A stretch of DNA of 64,000 bases, taken from the NCBI GenBank assembly GCA_905160935.1, contig CAJHZI010000641.1, forward strand, positions 186,001-250,000. Reading direction: 5' to 3'. Position numbers and translations under genes: made by a program. Shown here piece by piece: positions 43,091 to 55,200 of this stretch. Positions within the stretch are counted from its first letter, which is position 1. Each line of letters starts with the position of its first letter. The stretch comes from Enchytraeus crypticus. Taxonomy: Eukaryota; Annelida; Clitellata; Enchytraeida; Enchytraeidae. The notes beneath the pieces were generated by a model. It made no database searches. It worked only from the letters and a program-made list of their open reading frames with translations, and was not told where the DNA came from.

Positions 43091-43310
43091 CTATTAAAAT
43101 GATATATTTGTTAAGATATTTAAGGTATTAAGTTATTAAGTTTTGAAGTTATAAAATTGAATAGTTAAAAAGTTCTAAAGTTGTAAAATTACAAAGGTAT
43201 TAAAGTTATTCAGTTATCATGTCATAAAATCATTAGGCTATTAAGTTACACAGGCTTGATAAAGTCGTGTTAGGTCAGAGACATCAAGTAAAAATGCCGT
43301 TGATACAATT

Positions 43311-43346
43311 AGCACGACTTTCTATAGCGCTCGAGAAAGTCGTGTT
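43311..43346. other. Hairpin with 13-bp arms
   Basis: AGCACGACTTTCT (43311-43323) pairs with AGAAAGTCGTGTT (43334-43346) with one G-T pair and a 10-base loop. A third copy of the arm, AAAGTCGTGTTA, sits at 43261. Confidence 0.6.
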
Positions 43347-43519
43347 AAGCTATAAGCAATTCTTATTATTAATATCAGAAAATTTTAATTCGTTGTCAGA
43401 TTTCAAAGTTGAGCATAATTTTTCGTAAACCATTATTTCTCTCTAGATACTTGCAGATACCTATAGGTTTCTAAAGTTTTAGCACTTGGCGAATGCACGT
43501 GTTCTATATGTTTAACGTT

Positions 43520-43745
43520 ATGTTACCTAGTTAATATGTTAATTAGTTCGATAAGTAGAAAGGTTGTTAATAAATCCTACTATTAATATGTTAATTAGTT
43601 CGATAAGTTAAGAGGTTATTAATAAACCCACTATTCCGCCTATACAAAATTGGATAAGAGATTAACTAGTTAATATGTTCATTAGTTCGATATGTTAAGA
43701 GGTCGTTAATAAGTCCTACAATACCGCCTATACAAAGTTTGATAA
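43520..43745. repeat. Degenerate tandem repeat TTAATATGTTxATTAGTTCGAT
   Basis: Three copies near 43530, 43588 and 43672, each followed by AAGAGGTTxTTAATAAxxCC. The two longer copies include CCGCCTATACAAA. Confidence 0.7.
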
Positions 43746-44313
43746 GAAAAAAAAGAGTTATCTCCTAATACACTTTTAAATACATGTACTTTTGATGATC
43801 AACACGATTAGTTTGTCATATAATAACACAGCTAGATATCCCACAATATGCAGATTAACTTTTTCTGGCTGCTTCCAAACTCAGAGCCGTACCTTTTAAT
43901 CCAGAAGTTTTACTATTTCTTTAACCTGTGGTGTAGCCGCCAGATAGCGGACTGGTTTGCGTATACCCACGTTAGACCTCATCAATGACCTCACGAACCA
44001 GTTGGACTAACTCTGGAACACGTGATCCAGCTCTTCGTGACGTTAGCTGACGCAATCTATCGTAGAACGCTTGGCTATATTCCGTTATACCTCGACGATA
44101 TTTCTTCAAGGAAGTAGCAGAAGTTTCAGTCTGAGCCATCTGTTGATAATTCCGATCCTTGTTGATGACTCTAAGCATATCGCATTCTGCCTGTTTTGTC
44201 TTTAGTAATTCTGCCTCGTAGTTTACGATAATTCTGACCCTAAATGCCGAATGCACGAAGATGAAAACACTTGCTAGTGCCATGCAAGATATACACTTGA
44301 AGATTAACCTCAT

Positions 44314-44822
44314 CGTGAAAGAGAACTGACAATAAGGAGAAAAGCTCAGGCTTATACTGTATTTGTAAAATTTGTAACTGTTCGCTGATACTAATTGTTA
44401 AAGTAATACATTCACTACTGCACAATCAATTAGAAATTGTACAGAAATTGCATTTACTACAATGAAATGATAAACCATAAGCGACAATACCTCTAGGCTA
44501 TCGCCATTAAAATACTACATTAACATCATCTAGCTGATAAATATTTTCTTTCAATTTAACAGTAATTAACATACATGTATATACAGAGATTTTACTCTTA
44601 CCAGAAATAATTACCGTAGGCTTTGTCTTAAAAACATCTTGTGCGGTCGATTCTTTCTGCCGCTCGGCATATAATTTGAGATGTATAAATGCTACTTAAT
44701 CCTCCCCACCCGAAAGTCGGTACTTCAAAATTTAAATTAAATTAATGAGACTTTTCTATCAAAATATGTGAATCGGTTTGCAAACACAATAAGCACGACC
44801 AATCGGCCGTGACAGCTGCGCT
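44314..44822. other. Upstream flank of copy C, nothing recognised
   Basis: No promoter element or repeat recognised. Confidence 0.35.
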
Positions 44823-45240
44823 ATGCCAAACTAGTCCTATGTCAAACTAGTCCTCCGTCAAACTAGTCCTATGTCAAACTAGTCCTATGTCAAACTAGTC
44901 CTATGTCAAACTAGTCCTATGTCAAACTAGTCCTCCGTCAAACTAGTCCTATGTCAAACTAGTCCTATGTCAAACCAGTCCTATGACAATCTAGTCCTAT
45001 GTCAAACTAGTCCTATGTCAAACTAGCCCTATGCCGAACTAGTCCTACGTCAAACTAGCCCTATGCCGAACTAGTCCTACGTCAAACTAGTCCTATGTCA
45101 AACTAGTCCAATATCAAACTAGTCCTATGTCAAACTAGTCCTATGTCAAAATAGACCTATGTCAAACTAATCCTATGACAAACTAGTCCTATGTCAAACT
45201 AGTCCTATGTCAAACTAGTCCTATGTCAAACTAGCCTGAT
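44823..45240. repeat. 16-bp minisatellite CTAGTCCTATGTCAAA
   Basis: About 26 head-to-tail units. Variants (CCGTCAAA, ACGTCAAA, CTAGCCCTATGCCGAA) partly recur in pairs, for example CCGAACTAGTCCTACGTCAAACTAGCCCTATG. It is continuous, without unique spacers. The unit contains ACTAGT. Confidence 0.95.
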
Positions 45241-46287
45241 ATGAAACTAATTGACAACGACGCTTTGCTTCTGCAGTGTTCGGCGATCTGGTTGGTTTTC
45301 CCTAGAGGTGCGCAACAGTTAGTTAGAAGGTTATTAACTAAGTTAAACTGATTTTTAGTAATATGAAACTTTGAACTGCCTTTTAGTTTCAAGCTGAGAA
45401 CTGTTAAACTGAATTTTTGCTTTTGCAATAACTAACTATTAGCAAAAGGTTACTAACTTAAATTAAACGTTTATGAATTTAACTTTTAAGTTATGTATTG
45501 ACTTTTGATTGACTATAAAAATTAAAAAGCTTACTTTTACGATTTAGAAGTGCAAACATACTATATAAAATTTAACTGATAGGAGACGATCATTCAACAG
45601 TATCATTGTGAATTATGAAAGTTGAGGATTTGGCTGATCATTTGGAATAACGGCTAAAAATTTCTTTAGAGAAACATCCATAGCATATAAATTTAATAAA
45701 TTTAAACTTCTACCAACGAATCAATGTAAGAGAGAGCGATATTTCGTGTAATTAATCAATCGAGAAGCAGTTTCTAAATTAAATTTTAATATATCTATTT
45801 TAAAACATGAACAGTCCTATTTCAAATATGTATGCATACATTTACACTCTAAAGTGGACTGTGAGAATTAACCCACCACATGTGTGCTTTGTATACTGCT
45901 CGGTGGCAATACAACACTGTCTCTTTTACGTGGTTCTGAGTAAAAATAAAAAGCCACAAACAAATGATATCTGCTTGTGGGATTTTTATTTTAAGATCTT
46001 GCAAGCAATTATTAAACCATTTTCAGAGGTGAGCACTAATTTGGCTAATGTAATTGAATTGCGTATTATAAATTACACATTACAGTTGAAATTTCAACTG
46101 TAATTTGTAATTCAATTTTAATTGTAATTCAATTACAATTAAATTTGCTACAATTTTTAAAGTTGAAAATAATTTTTTTCAAATTACTTTCCTAGCTTAA
46201 AATTTACTGAATCAAATAAGTACTGAATGTTTTCACAAAAGTTTTCCCAAATAACCTTTCTATTACTGCTTTAAAATGCCTTATGCA
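45241..46287. other. Intergenic, nothing recognised
   Basis: Contains short self-complementary runs near 46078-46140 (ACAGTTGAAATTTCAACTGT; TAATTGTAATTCAATTACAATTA). No exon recognised. Confidence 0.4.
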
Positions 46288-46495
46288 TTGTAGCACAAAA
46301 TCAGAGTCGTCGTCATCATCTAACGGCCCTTTTCAGGGGAAGCACATTTTCAAAAAGGAATTGATTCTAACTGACGTTTTACGTTGCGTGTTAAATAAAA
46401 ATAATTAATTTCTTTCGCAAAACTTGGATAACTCCGGTTCCTTTAAAAACATTTTAACAAAATTTGGTCAGCTTGTGGCAAAATTCCTCCACAAT
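46288..46495. mobile_element. Mariner fragment, 208 bp identical to 49572-49779
   Basis: The interval is base-for-base identical to the right arm of the mariner element 3284 bases downstream. Beyond it the sequence diverges, although TTTAAAATTTC after 46495 still resembles the mariner. On the complementary strand it carries the end of the transposase ORF. Confidence 0.8.
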
Positions 46496-48942
46496 TTTTT
46501 AAAATTTCTTAGTTAAAATTAGGCCTACCTGATCTATGATTTATTAGTACATCTGTGGTCGGTCACTTGATCAACCGCGGACATGGTCCATTCGATATCT
46601 TGAAATGAAGCTCGCTAGGCTTCTGACTTGACGTTAACCCCATTACAATAGATTAATATAGCTTACTATGAAAATTTTTTTTAAATTTTGTAAAATAGTT
46701 AAATTTATATACATTGAGGAAATAACTACATAAACGAAAGACTGTGCCGCAGTATGCTGCATGTCAATCCAAAATCAATATTAGCACATGTACAACAGCA
46801 TGCACACTGCATACAGTGCACAGGTAGGCCTATGCATTGCTTGTTGTACCGTGCCGTGACGAATGCAAATTTGATTTAGCAGATATTAAATTCAATACGT
46901 TGTAGTATACAAACTTAGTAGACTTTAAATTTGGTCAAAATGATGGAATAGCTAGAAGAGTTGAAGTTGCAATTACTGATAACATGCCGGTCGGCCATCA
47001 ACAAGTAATACCTTTCCCTTTCAACACATTTATTCTTTTAATTTGCAGGCTTCTTCATGAAGCCGATTCATTAGAGGATAATAGTGCAAATTAAGCAGAT
47101 ATGCAAATGTACCAACGCACTTAATGACAGTTTACAGACGTTTGATGACGTTTGTCATCATTTGTAAGTAATACTGAAAAAACCGATGTGTATAAATTGC
47201 AATTTGCAAATTTGATGTAATTTGAAATTTCGTAATTTAAGTAAGAAATGAATTGTAGTTTGTGATTTGTAATTCAGCTAAATTTTTCAAAGTAATTTGT
47301 AATTGAATTACATAGGAGCATGTGATTTGTCCACCTCTAACTATTGTAGGTCTAATACTGCACATGTAGTAGGCCATTTTTACAAACTGGCAGTTACTTA
47401 CATGTATGAACATAATGCACTAGTCTCTTTAAATATGCTAACTGGGGGCAAATGTCCCCCAGTCAGGTGTTTTCCCCCAGTAAATGAGGCTTGCCTCCCA
47501 GTGATTTTCTAAAGCTGCCAAACACATGCAATTCTCCAAAGAAACGGCTGTACGCCTGATAAAGGTCATCACCTTTTCTGAAGTAAAAATGGTAAAATCC
47601 TGAACAAAGTTTGTGCAGGAGTAAGGATCAGAGTGCTATTTAATAACTAATGATAACCTCCTCAAGAAATTATACGCCCCTTTGAATAACATATTATTTC
47701 GCGAAAATGCAGGTTGCACCTCCTAGATAGATAGACTATCCTAGTATCCAATATGGGGTCCGAGAAGGGGAACGCACCTCAGAAAAAAGAGATCTATAGT
47801 GGAACTGAGTTCCCCTGCGTTTCCCTCCACTTTAACCACTGGCGTTGTCATGTCGCCCCAAACAATCACGAGTAATCTATATCAAATTGTACATCTACGA
47901 GTGATAGGAGAGATTTTCAGTAGCTACGACCATTTTAGTCTAATTAGTAGCGACTCTAGCTGTGGATCCACGGGGCTATCAGATCGAATTCGCTTTGAAC
48001 GGATGTTTTAATAGAACATAGGTTTAAACTTGATGTGATTAACCCTACAAATAATATGTTTAACTTATGTACGGTATACAACGAAAGTCACATATACCAA
48101 AACATCTTCACGTAATTAAGCAATAATAGGCTGCTGTACAATGTACATGCAATATACCTGAAATGCGTATTGACTCACTAGTGTATATGCATTAAGGCCT
48201 TTACACTTTTGTTAGGCATAGAGATCCATTTGCATTTTAAGTGCTACTATAGTAAACAATAAATTATGTTCTAGTGACTTTTTACAAGTTAAGACAGTTT
48301 CAAAACACAGTCTAATAGCATTCAGGCCACAGTCCAGTGACTCTGAAGTTTATCATTTCTCTGGCTATAGGATAATCAGCCACATTGACATTATTAATTT
48401 ATTATTGCTGCGGCAAAGACCGTTTTGCCAAGTTTACTGGTATAGGCATAAAAATGTAGATTGCACGCATGGGTAAACACACTGTAAAATGGCATTAATT
48501 GTAAAAATTTGACAGGTATTAATTAGCCTATATACAAAACCAACTAACCAACAACAATAAATAAACCATTGTGGACCAATCAACAAACGAATAAATTTGT
48601 TGCAGATAATTTCTTAATTCGGACACAATTTATAAATGAAACTAAAAGTTATAAAAATTTACTAGTTTATTTTAAAAATTGATGGTAGGACGTTTGGTAC
48701 CAAAACGTACAGATATAAGGCTTTTGTAAATGTATGTTTATAGATAATAAGTGACACTACTAAACTCCACTTTAATCTGCATGTATGCAAAATTATGTTT
48801 TTTGTTTATTATTGGTGTTAGCATTGTTATGCAATGTATGTATTGTAATTATGTTCCTATGTTCCATTTATATGTATGTATAGTATTTATTGGATTGTTT
48901 GAAATAAAGAAGATAACAATATTATATATACAGGCTGCGCTT
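46496..48942. other. Intergenic, one weak SINE1-like stretch
   Basis: At about 46545-46640, GGTCGGTCACTTGATCAACCGCGGACATGG and TTGACGTTAACCCC are faintly SINE1-like. Otherwise no features were recognised. Confidence 0.35.
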
Positions 48943-49848
48943 TAAAAAATATCCCCCTAGCACAATTTCGATAGCTTAGTCAATTCTAGATATTTCGCCT
49001 TGAAATTTTAAAGTTCTCTTGTGGAGTAATTTAGCCACAAGCTGGCCAAATTTTGTATAAAAAATTGATTTTTTTCATTTAACACGCAACGTAAAACGTC
49101 AATTAGAATCAATTTCTTTATGAAAATGTGCTGGCCCTGAAAAAGGCCGTTAGATGATGACCACTCTAATTTTGTGCTACAATGTGTGCTCGAAATGAAC
49201 GCCCTGGGCTTTAATGCCGGCCAGAAGTCTTTTCTTTCAGATAAAATTGCGCTGTCAATGGACTGTTATGGTAGGTCTTTCCAGATATCTTGAAGAACAG
49301 CCTTTAATTCCATTGTGTTTCTAGGTTTGGGCTTGAAAGTACGATCCTTTTTCAACATGGTTCCACAGACAAAAAAATCAACTGGATTAAAATCTAGAGA
49401 ATTAGGAGGCCAATCATCCATTTTTATGAAATTTGGGTTATATTGTACAAGAAAGTATTGCGCAAGAAGTTAAGTGTGAGCCAGCGCGCCGTCCTATTGA
49501 AAAATGAAATCATTTTTTTAACTTGTTACAGTCTTCAATCAGTTTCGGCAGAATAGTGTTAGTGTAATACGTTGTAGCACAAAATCAGAGTCGTCGTCAT
49601 CATCTAACGGCCCTTTTCAGGGGAAGCACATTTTCAAAAAGGAATTGATTCTAACTGACGTTTTACGTTGCGTGTTAAATAAAAATAATTAATTTCTTTC
49701 GCAAAACTTGGATAACTCCGGTTCCTTTAAAAACATTTTAACAAAATTTGGTCAGCTTGTGGCAAAATTCCTCCACAATAGAACCGTAAAATTTCAAGGC
49801 GAAATATCTATAATTGGCTAAGCTATCGTAATTGTGCTAGGGGGATAT

Positions 49849-49854
<6 letters not shown>
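48943..49854 (-). mobile_element. Mariner-like element, 5' half replaced by an inverted copy of its 3' end
   Basis: The outer inverted repeats are TAAAAAATATCCCCCTAGCACAATT at both ends, with TA at each border. Similarity between the two arms extends about 250 bp inward. Between the arms the minus strand encodes the C-terminal catalytic part of a Tc1/mariner transposase. It reads DGALAHT (second catalytic Asp), an in-frame stop, then DDWPPNSLDFNPVDFFV (third catalytic Asp), then KPRNTMELKAVLQDIW. The N-terminal half and first Asp are missing. The element is inactive. Its right end runs directly into a (TA)n repeat. Confidence 0.75.
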
Positions 49855-49921
<67 letters not shown>

Positions 49922-50018
49922 ATATAATATATATACAGTATATAGACCTATATATATGTATAGCCTATATGTACATACATATACATGTATAATATATATA
50001 CATACATATAGGCCTATA

Positions 50019-50062
<44 letters not shown>
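49855..50062. repeat. (TA)n microsatellite
   Basis: Long (TA)n with TACAGTATATAGACC and TACATGTA-type spacers, starting at the TA border of the mariner element. Confidence 0.95.
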
Positions 50063-50064
<2 letters not shown>

Positions 50065-50909
50065 ATACCGTGGGTAGGACAGATCCCAGAAAGAAATGGC
50101 TGCCAATTTGAACTTGATTCAATATTAGATAGGACAATTTTCGGGCCTGAATATCCAATTTTCCCGTCTTTCTTTTGCATAATGTACAGTTTGTGCTTTT
50201 TTTGTAAAAATAAAATGTATCTTTCTCCTTCAGACAGCAAAGTTTATTCCGTCAAAAAATCGATCATTTTTGCAAAAAATAAGACTTTCAGAAAAATATG
50301 GCTTCAAAAGGGTTCCCGTAGCCTTCCTTGGCTTCTACGTAAGTGAGTCGGTAAGTCATTCTGTCCTATTTTTAGAAGTGTGATGCCTTCTTTTTCCCAT
50401 ACCTACGATTGCAAGTGTTGCTTGCATACATCGGTGCGCAAAAGCGCATACTACTACTAATATCTTTTACAACTCGTTCAAGCACACGTTTGGCCTATTG
50501 CTGCGTCGAAATCAAGATCATCATATGTGCCCATGCAACTCTTTGTTCCATTTTATTGTAGCTTTTTCACTGTGGGAAGGTTGAATCATTCCAAGAGCGG
50601 CTCTACTATAATTTTATATTAGGCAAGTACTTTAAAGCGGTAGTAGTAGTAGTCTTTATAGTAGTTGAAATTTTCGTGTTGTATCCGGAAGCTGAAGATG
50701 AGCTCAACCGTTAACTCCACGTGTCGCAAGAGAGGCCTAAGCAAGAACTGAGGAAGGCTAAGTGCAAAGAGTAAAATGTGGGACAAATTGTCAAGGAGTT
50801 GGCGTAAGTTAACTACTATACGAGGTAACATTGATTACAGTAATGCCATTGCTTACTATTCGTCATAGCAGCTTATAATTTTCTTTTATTTACTTTAACC
50901 ACGTTTATA
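50063..50909. other. Intergenic, nothing recognised
   Basis: No exon or repeat-family match. The open frame 50619-50831 (-) has no motif I recognise. Confidence 0.35.
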
Positions 50910-50963
50910 ACGAGTTCCCGACCCTAGATAAACTGGGATTCGTGGAAGATGATGATGATGACT
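50910..50963 (+). repeat. T3 3'-end fragment
   Basis: TTCCCGACCCTAGATAAACTGGGATTCGTGGAAG followed by GATGATGATGATGA. Confidence 0.55.
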
Positions 50964-52208
50964 TTAAACTTAAACGTTTAAAGTAAAATAAAAAGTAGAT
51001 ATCACAAACACATAACACAAGATTACGTTTTCTTATTAAAACGTATTAAAACAGCAAACTCAATACCCTACACTTTGCAAATGAATTAAATGAAACTGTT
51101 CTTGTCAGTTGTCACTATTCAATCAATCAATTAGATAACAACACTAAGCACTATATCAAATAAGTAACGTCATCAAAATTTACATGAGTGCTTAATAATA
51201 GTGTTGTCTCTCCTCAAGCCAATATCTAATTGAAAGCTATCGACGTTAAAATTTCTAGAACAATATCAAGCAATGATCTATTACATTTAATCACTTAAAC
51301 ATAAATGAATGTATATATACCATACTTCTTTATGTGTTAACAGCGCTTTAAGTTTAATTTTTCCTTTAAGGAGAAAGAAGACACGAAGCTGTGTTTAGAA
51401 CTAGCAGCCTCTTACCTTCAGAGTAGTTTTGAAAACAAGTAAACCACACAATTTAGCATTCTTATCAATGACTTACCAATGACTAATATAACGTCCATAT
51501 CATAATCTTATGACAACGTCACAAGTGTTATATCAGAAACCTTAGAAACCATTTGTATAGTAATAATCACAATTTATTACACAACTGTTTAGAGAGAAAT
51601 CCACACCTGACTTTAACATATCAATCGTAACAGTAATTTTTGACAATATATATCTCAACTGAAGTCAGTTCTTTGTTAATACGGGCCCACCTTCTGGGTT
51701 AAACACCATAGTTTATTTGTCCCCCTACTCAGCCTATTTACATTGAGCACTACCGTACTGAAGGAATTTTTAAATTGTCACTAGTATTCTCAGTTCAGTA
51801 TTCCAGCATGTCTTTTCAGTTAACTATAAATATAACTGAAGTTATTGTGCCACCTAAACTTAGATTAATTATAGAATTTTCTTCGCTTTTGCGTTATATT
51901 TATATACCCTACTGAACTTGGACTGTGAAGTAAAAAACATGATCTCATTAAATAAACACAATAAACAAATTTTCAAATGGTTGACTTCTCTGTATCCATT
52001 TAAAGAAGCTCATCCTTTTCTCACCCCCTCCATAGAGCACCAACCTCCACTATATCCTGCTCCCTTCCCAGTACATATCCTGCTCCCATCCCCAATATAT
52101 TCTGCTCCCACTCCCTCTTTATCCTACTCCCACCCCTCTTTCAAATTGTAATTTTATACAGCCACGAAAACTGTAAGTAGTCAGTCACTTTCAAGAATTA
52201 CTATTTCA
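50964..52208. other. 3' flank of SMNDC1
   Basis: Probable SMNDC1 3' UTR nearest 52208, then A+T-rich sequence with no recognised feature. Confidence 0.4.
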
Positions 52209-55200
52209 CTACATAGGATTAGGAAGTGATGGCCTAGCTACATGGGTGTACTTAGTCATAGGCCTGCCCGTTACACCACCAGCTCCAGCTCCCACTTTAG
52301 GCTCAGTCGCCTCCAGGTCTCGAGACGCAAATATGCTCTTCTTTACGCGACCCTTCGATGTCTTGGAGAACAACTGAAAACAAACAACAAAAACGGCTAA
52401 TAGAAATATCCATGCGTAAAGAAGAAGTGCAATACATAAATCATCATCTTCCCTTAAATCCCAGTTTAACCAGGGTCGCTATACGAATAGACTTTCTCCA
52501 GTCTTCTCTGTCCCACACCATATCATCAGTCAATCCCCTATTATCCATTCATTTAAGTTTTTGTAGCAATTTCTGGGTCCTAGGCGCTCCAGAAAAAATC
52601 TAAAATGCAATACATAAATATTAAAGTAAAATGGAGACTAGTTATTTCAGCAGAAAGCCTAGGAATTATAAGAAACCACAGCGAACGGCACAAGAAGGTA
52701 GCAGACAAGGGAGTTAAATACAATCAGAGTGATCAGAGGCAAATAAAAAGAAAATAAGTCCAAAAACTACAAATAATCTAATATCCAGTATACTGATAAT
52801 GAGGATATTTAGCATAGAACAGAATTTAAACTGTGCTATTTCTATTTTTAAACTGCAAAAGGAATATCCTTATTATACAATTCATATATTATACCAGAAC
52901 AAGACGGAAGCTAAGAAAGAAGCTGAATAAAGGAAATTTAATTTTAATAATTACTGTGGAATAAACAAATCTTTCACTAACTTTCGTTAGCTATTTCAAT
53001 TTATAAAAATTGAAATAAAATGAAACAAGGCAAAACTAGAAGTAAAATGAAAGTTATAAATAAAATGATATTCTAAATCAACTAGGAGTATACATGGACC
53101 GTGATTTCACAAAAATGCATTTATAATAAATATCCGATAACAATGGACAAATGTCAATCTATCTAACAAAATAAATTGGAACAAAGCTATATATTAGGGC
53201 ATTAATTAGAGAAAGCAGACATCAAATATGCAAACTTGCCAAGATAAAAAGTTTTCCAATACCTTAGAATTGAAGGAGAGCCATTTATTTTTATCAGATT
53301 CCCGCTCCTCTTCGTACTGCTTCAGTCGTTGCTGCTTCTTCTGAGCTTTCTTTCTCTTGTACTCCCTCTCAGCCTGCATACGACCTTTCTTTGACGTTGG
53401 CTGTTTCTTGTTCTTCTCTTCTTGTGGATCGCTAACGGCAGGTTTAAGCAGCGAGACTTTTGTGACCTCAGTGGAGCCATAGCGATCAAACACCACGGAG
53501 CACGTTCCATCTTCTAAGATCTCGTCGATCGTAGCTGGGTAAAATCTGTAGAAATATCGAAACAAGTCACAGAGCGTTAATTGACTTTAATACTGATACT
53601 GCTAGCGAATGACTATACTATATATACAGTTACATAGAGAAATGTCAATAAAATCGCACTACAGTGCTCACTTCAAGAATGCTCGTTTTAAGAGTGCCCA
53701 TATTCAATTAATATGATCTGCAGTTAAGCAGTGGTGAATGTGCTCAAACAAGTAACAGTGAAATAAAGAGCAGTAGAACTACACTAATTTTGTATGGCTG
53801 TGTTTAAACACAACAGCAATGACAGCAAAAATTTTCAAGATTATTAAATATTCTAATTAAAATAAGAAATATTGTAATGATTATGATTAAATATTAAAGC
53901 ATTACCCGTAAATAAATGGCATTCTAAATAGAAATGTTTAATCTAATTTACAATTACAAATGAATGTCTGACTTTTAATCTACAAGCATATATGGTTGTT
54001 CACAAATAGATTAAATTAACAGAGAGCTTCATTTGCAACTGCCAACCACTCACAACTCCAAAAGCTTCATATATATTTACACGATAGGTCATCTAAATCT
54101 AGATAGGTCATCTAAATCTAAATACTGTCGTTATTATTTTATGGAAGTTCGATTCCAGCCATCAATCAGAAAAATTTATGTACACTTTTGTACATGTATA
54201 TTAAGTACATGTACATATACTTATATACAATTATACATGTATATGCTTATATACCTGTATTAGTATACATGTATATACTTATGTACATGTATATATATAC
54301 ACTTATGAATAGTATAATGGGAAACATTTACAGTACAATGCTAAAACCTGAGCCACTGTTTACCATGCACAGATTTCGGTGGCAACTGATTCCTCGCTCA
54401 GTGAAACCAATGCTAAATCCTACATTGCTCGCTCTTAACAATTTGTCTAATATCAGCACAAGATTCTTCTAACGTCTACTACCTGTGCGGTTTCACATCC
54501 TTTAACTCTCAATCCATCATAGCGATGATAAACGTATCCCAGATCGGATGTGACCTTTACCAAAGTAAATACCAAAACATACTGCAGCGCTGCTTTGATT
54601 TATCCTAATCTAAGTTTATTTAAGATTAAACCTAGTTAAAATGGGATTTAAGGGAAGATGATGACGATGATTTAAGATTAATTCTAAAACTGCAGCCAAT
54701 TCATGAAGTAACTATATGGATTATTTGGGCAATAGACAACTGACGTTAACCATTTAAATCCTAAGCAATTTTACTGTCGATGATAAGATGGAAACTAATG
54801 CTACACAACTACGAATAATTATACAATAAACGAAAAGAAATGCAAGAAAAAGGATCTGTTAAGCTTGAACGCTTAAACATGTGCAAGATATATAAGGTGT
54901 CCATGTAAAATCATACAAAACTCATGGATATTCTCCAATTATTGTTAAATTGATTTGAAAGGATGCATTCTTATATAAGCTACAGAGTATGAATACTTGT
55001 GTTAATGCAATATGTACTCCATCAATTGTGCAGCTTTTCTCAATAGATGATATTGCTATATTTCTCAATTTGTTGTCATTATGATAAGAATAAACAGAGG
55101 AGAATCACCATTTAAAATAAATCTTGTCATTTCAGCACAGTTTTAAGTAACATAATGAATAAAGAAACAATACAGTAACATAGCCATACAGCCAATAAGC

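Larger units (their letters stand above)
41297..44313 (-). pseudogene. Star/FkbM-like methyltransferase, copy C (disabled)
   Basis: Same three-exon layout as copies A and B: exon 1 44313-43893, exon 2 42327-42133 (exactly 195 bases), exon 3 41721-41297. Exon 1 keeps a hydrophobic anchor and the LTSRRAGSRVPELVQLVREV block, then a frameshift after VIDEV. It also has a TAA (43898-43896) just before the AAAAG|GTACGG donor. Exon 2 reads LFFECGALDGERSSN but has TGA at 42246-42244 where A and B have TGG (codon 28 of the exon). Exon 3 is 425 bases, not a multiple of three, with a break near its start. It still carries DYFSLDVEGVEFPIL and EDFIFVRND. Splice dinucleotides are kept. At least four separate lesions make it a pseudogene, although exon 3 still has a 127-codon open frame. 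Confidence 0.85.

Noticed and set aside
44823-45240. CRISPR-like array
   Set aside because: Units are contiguous with no unique spacers and the genome is eukaryotic; it is a minisatellite.
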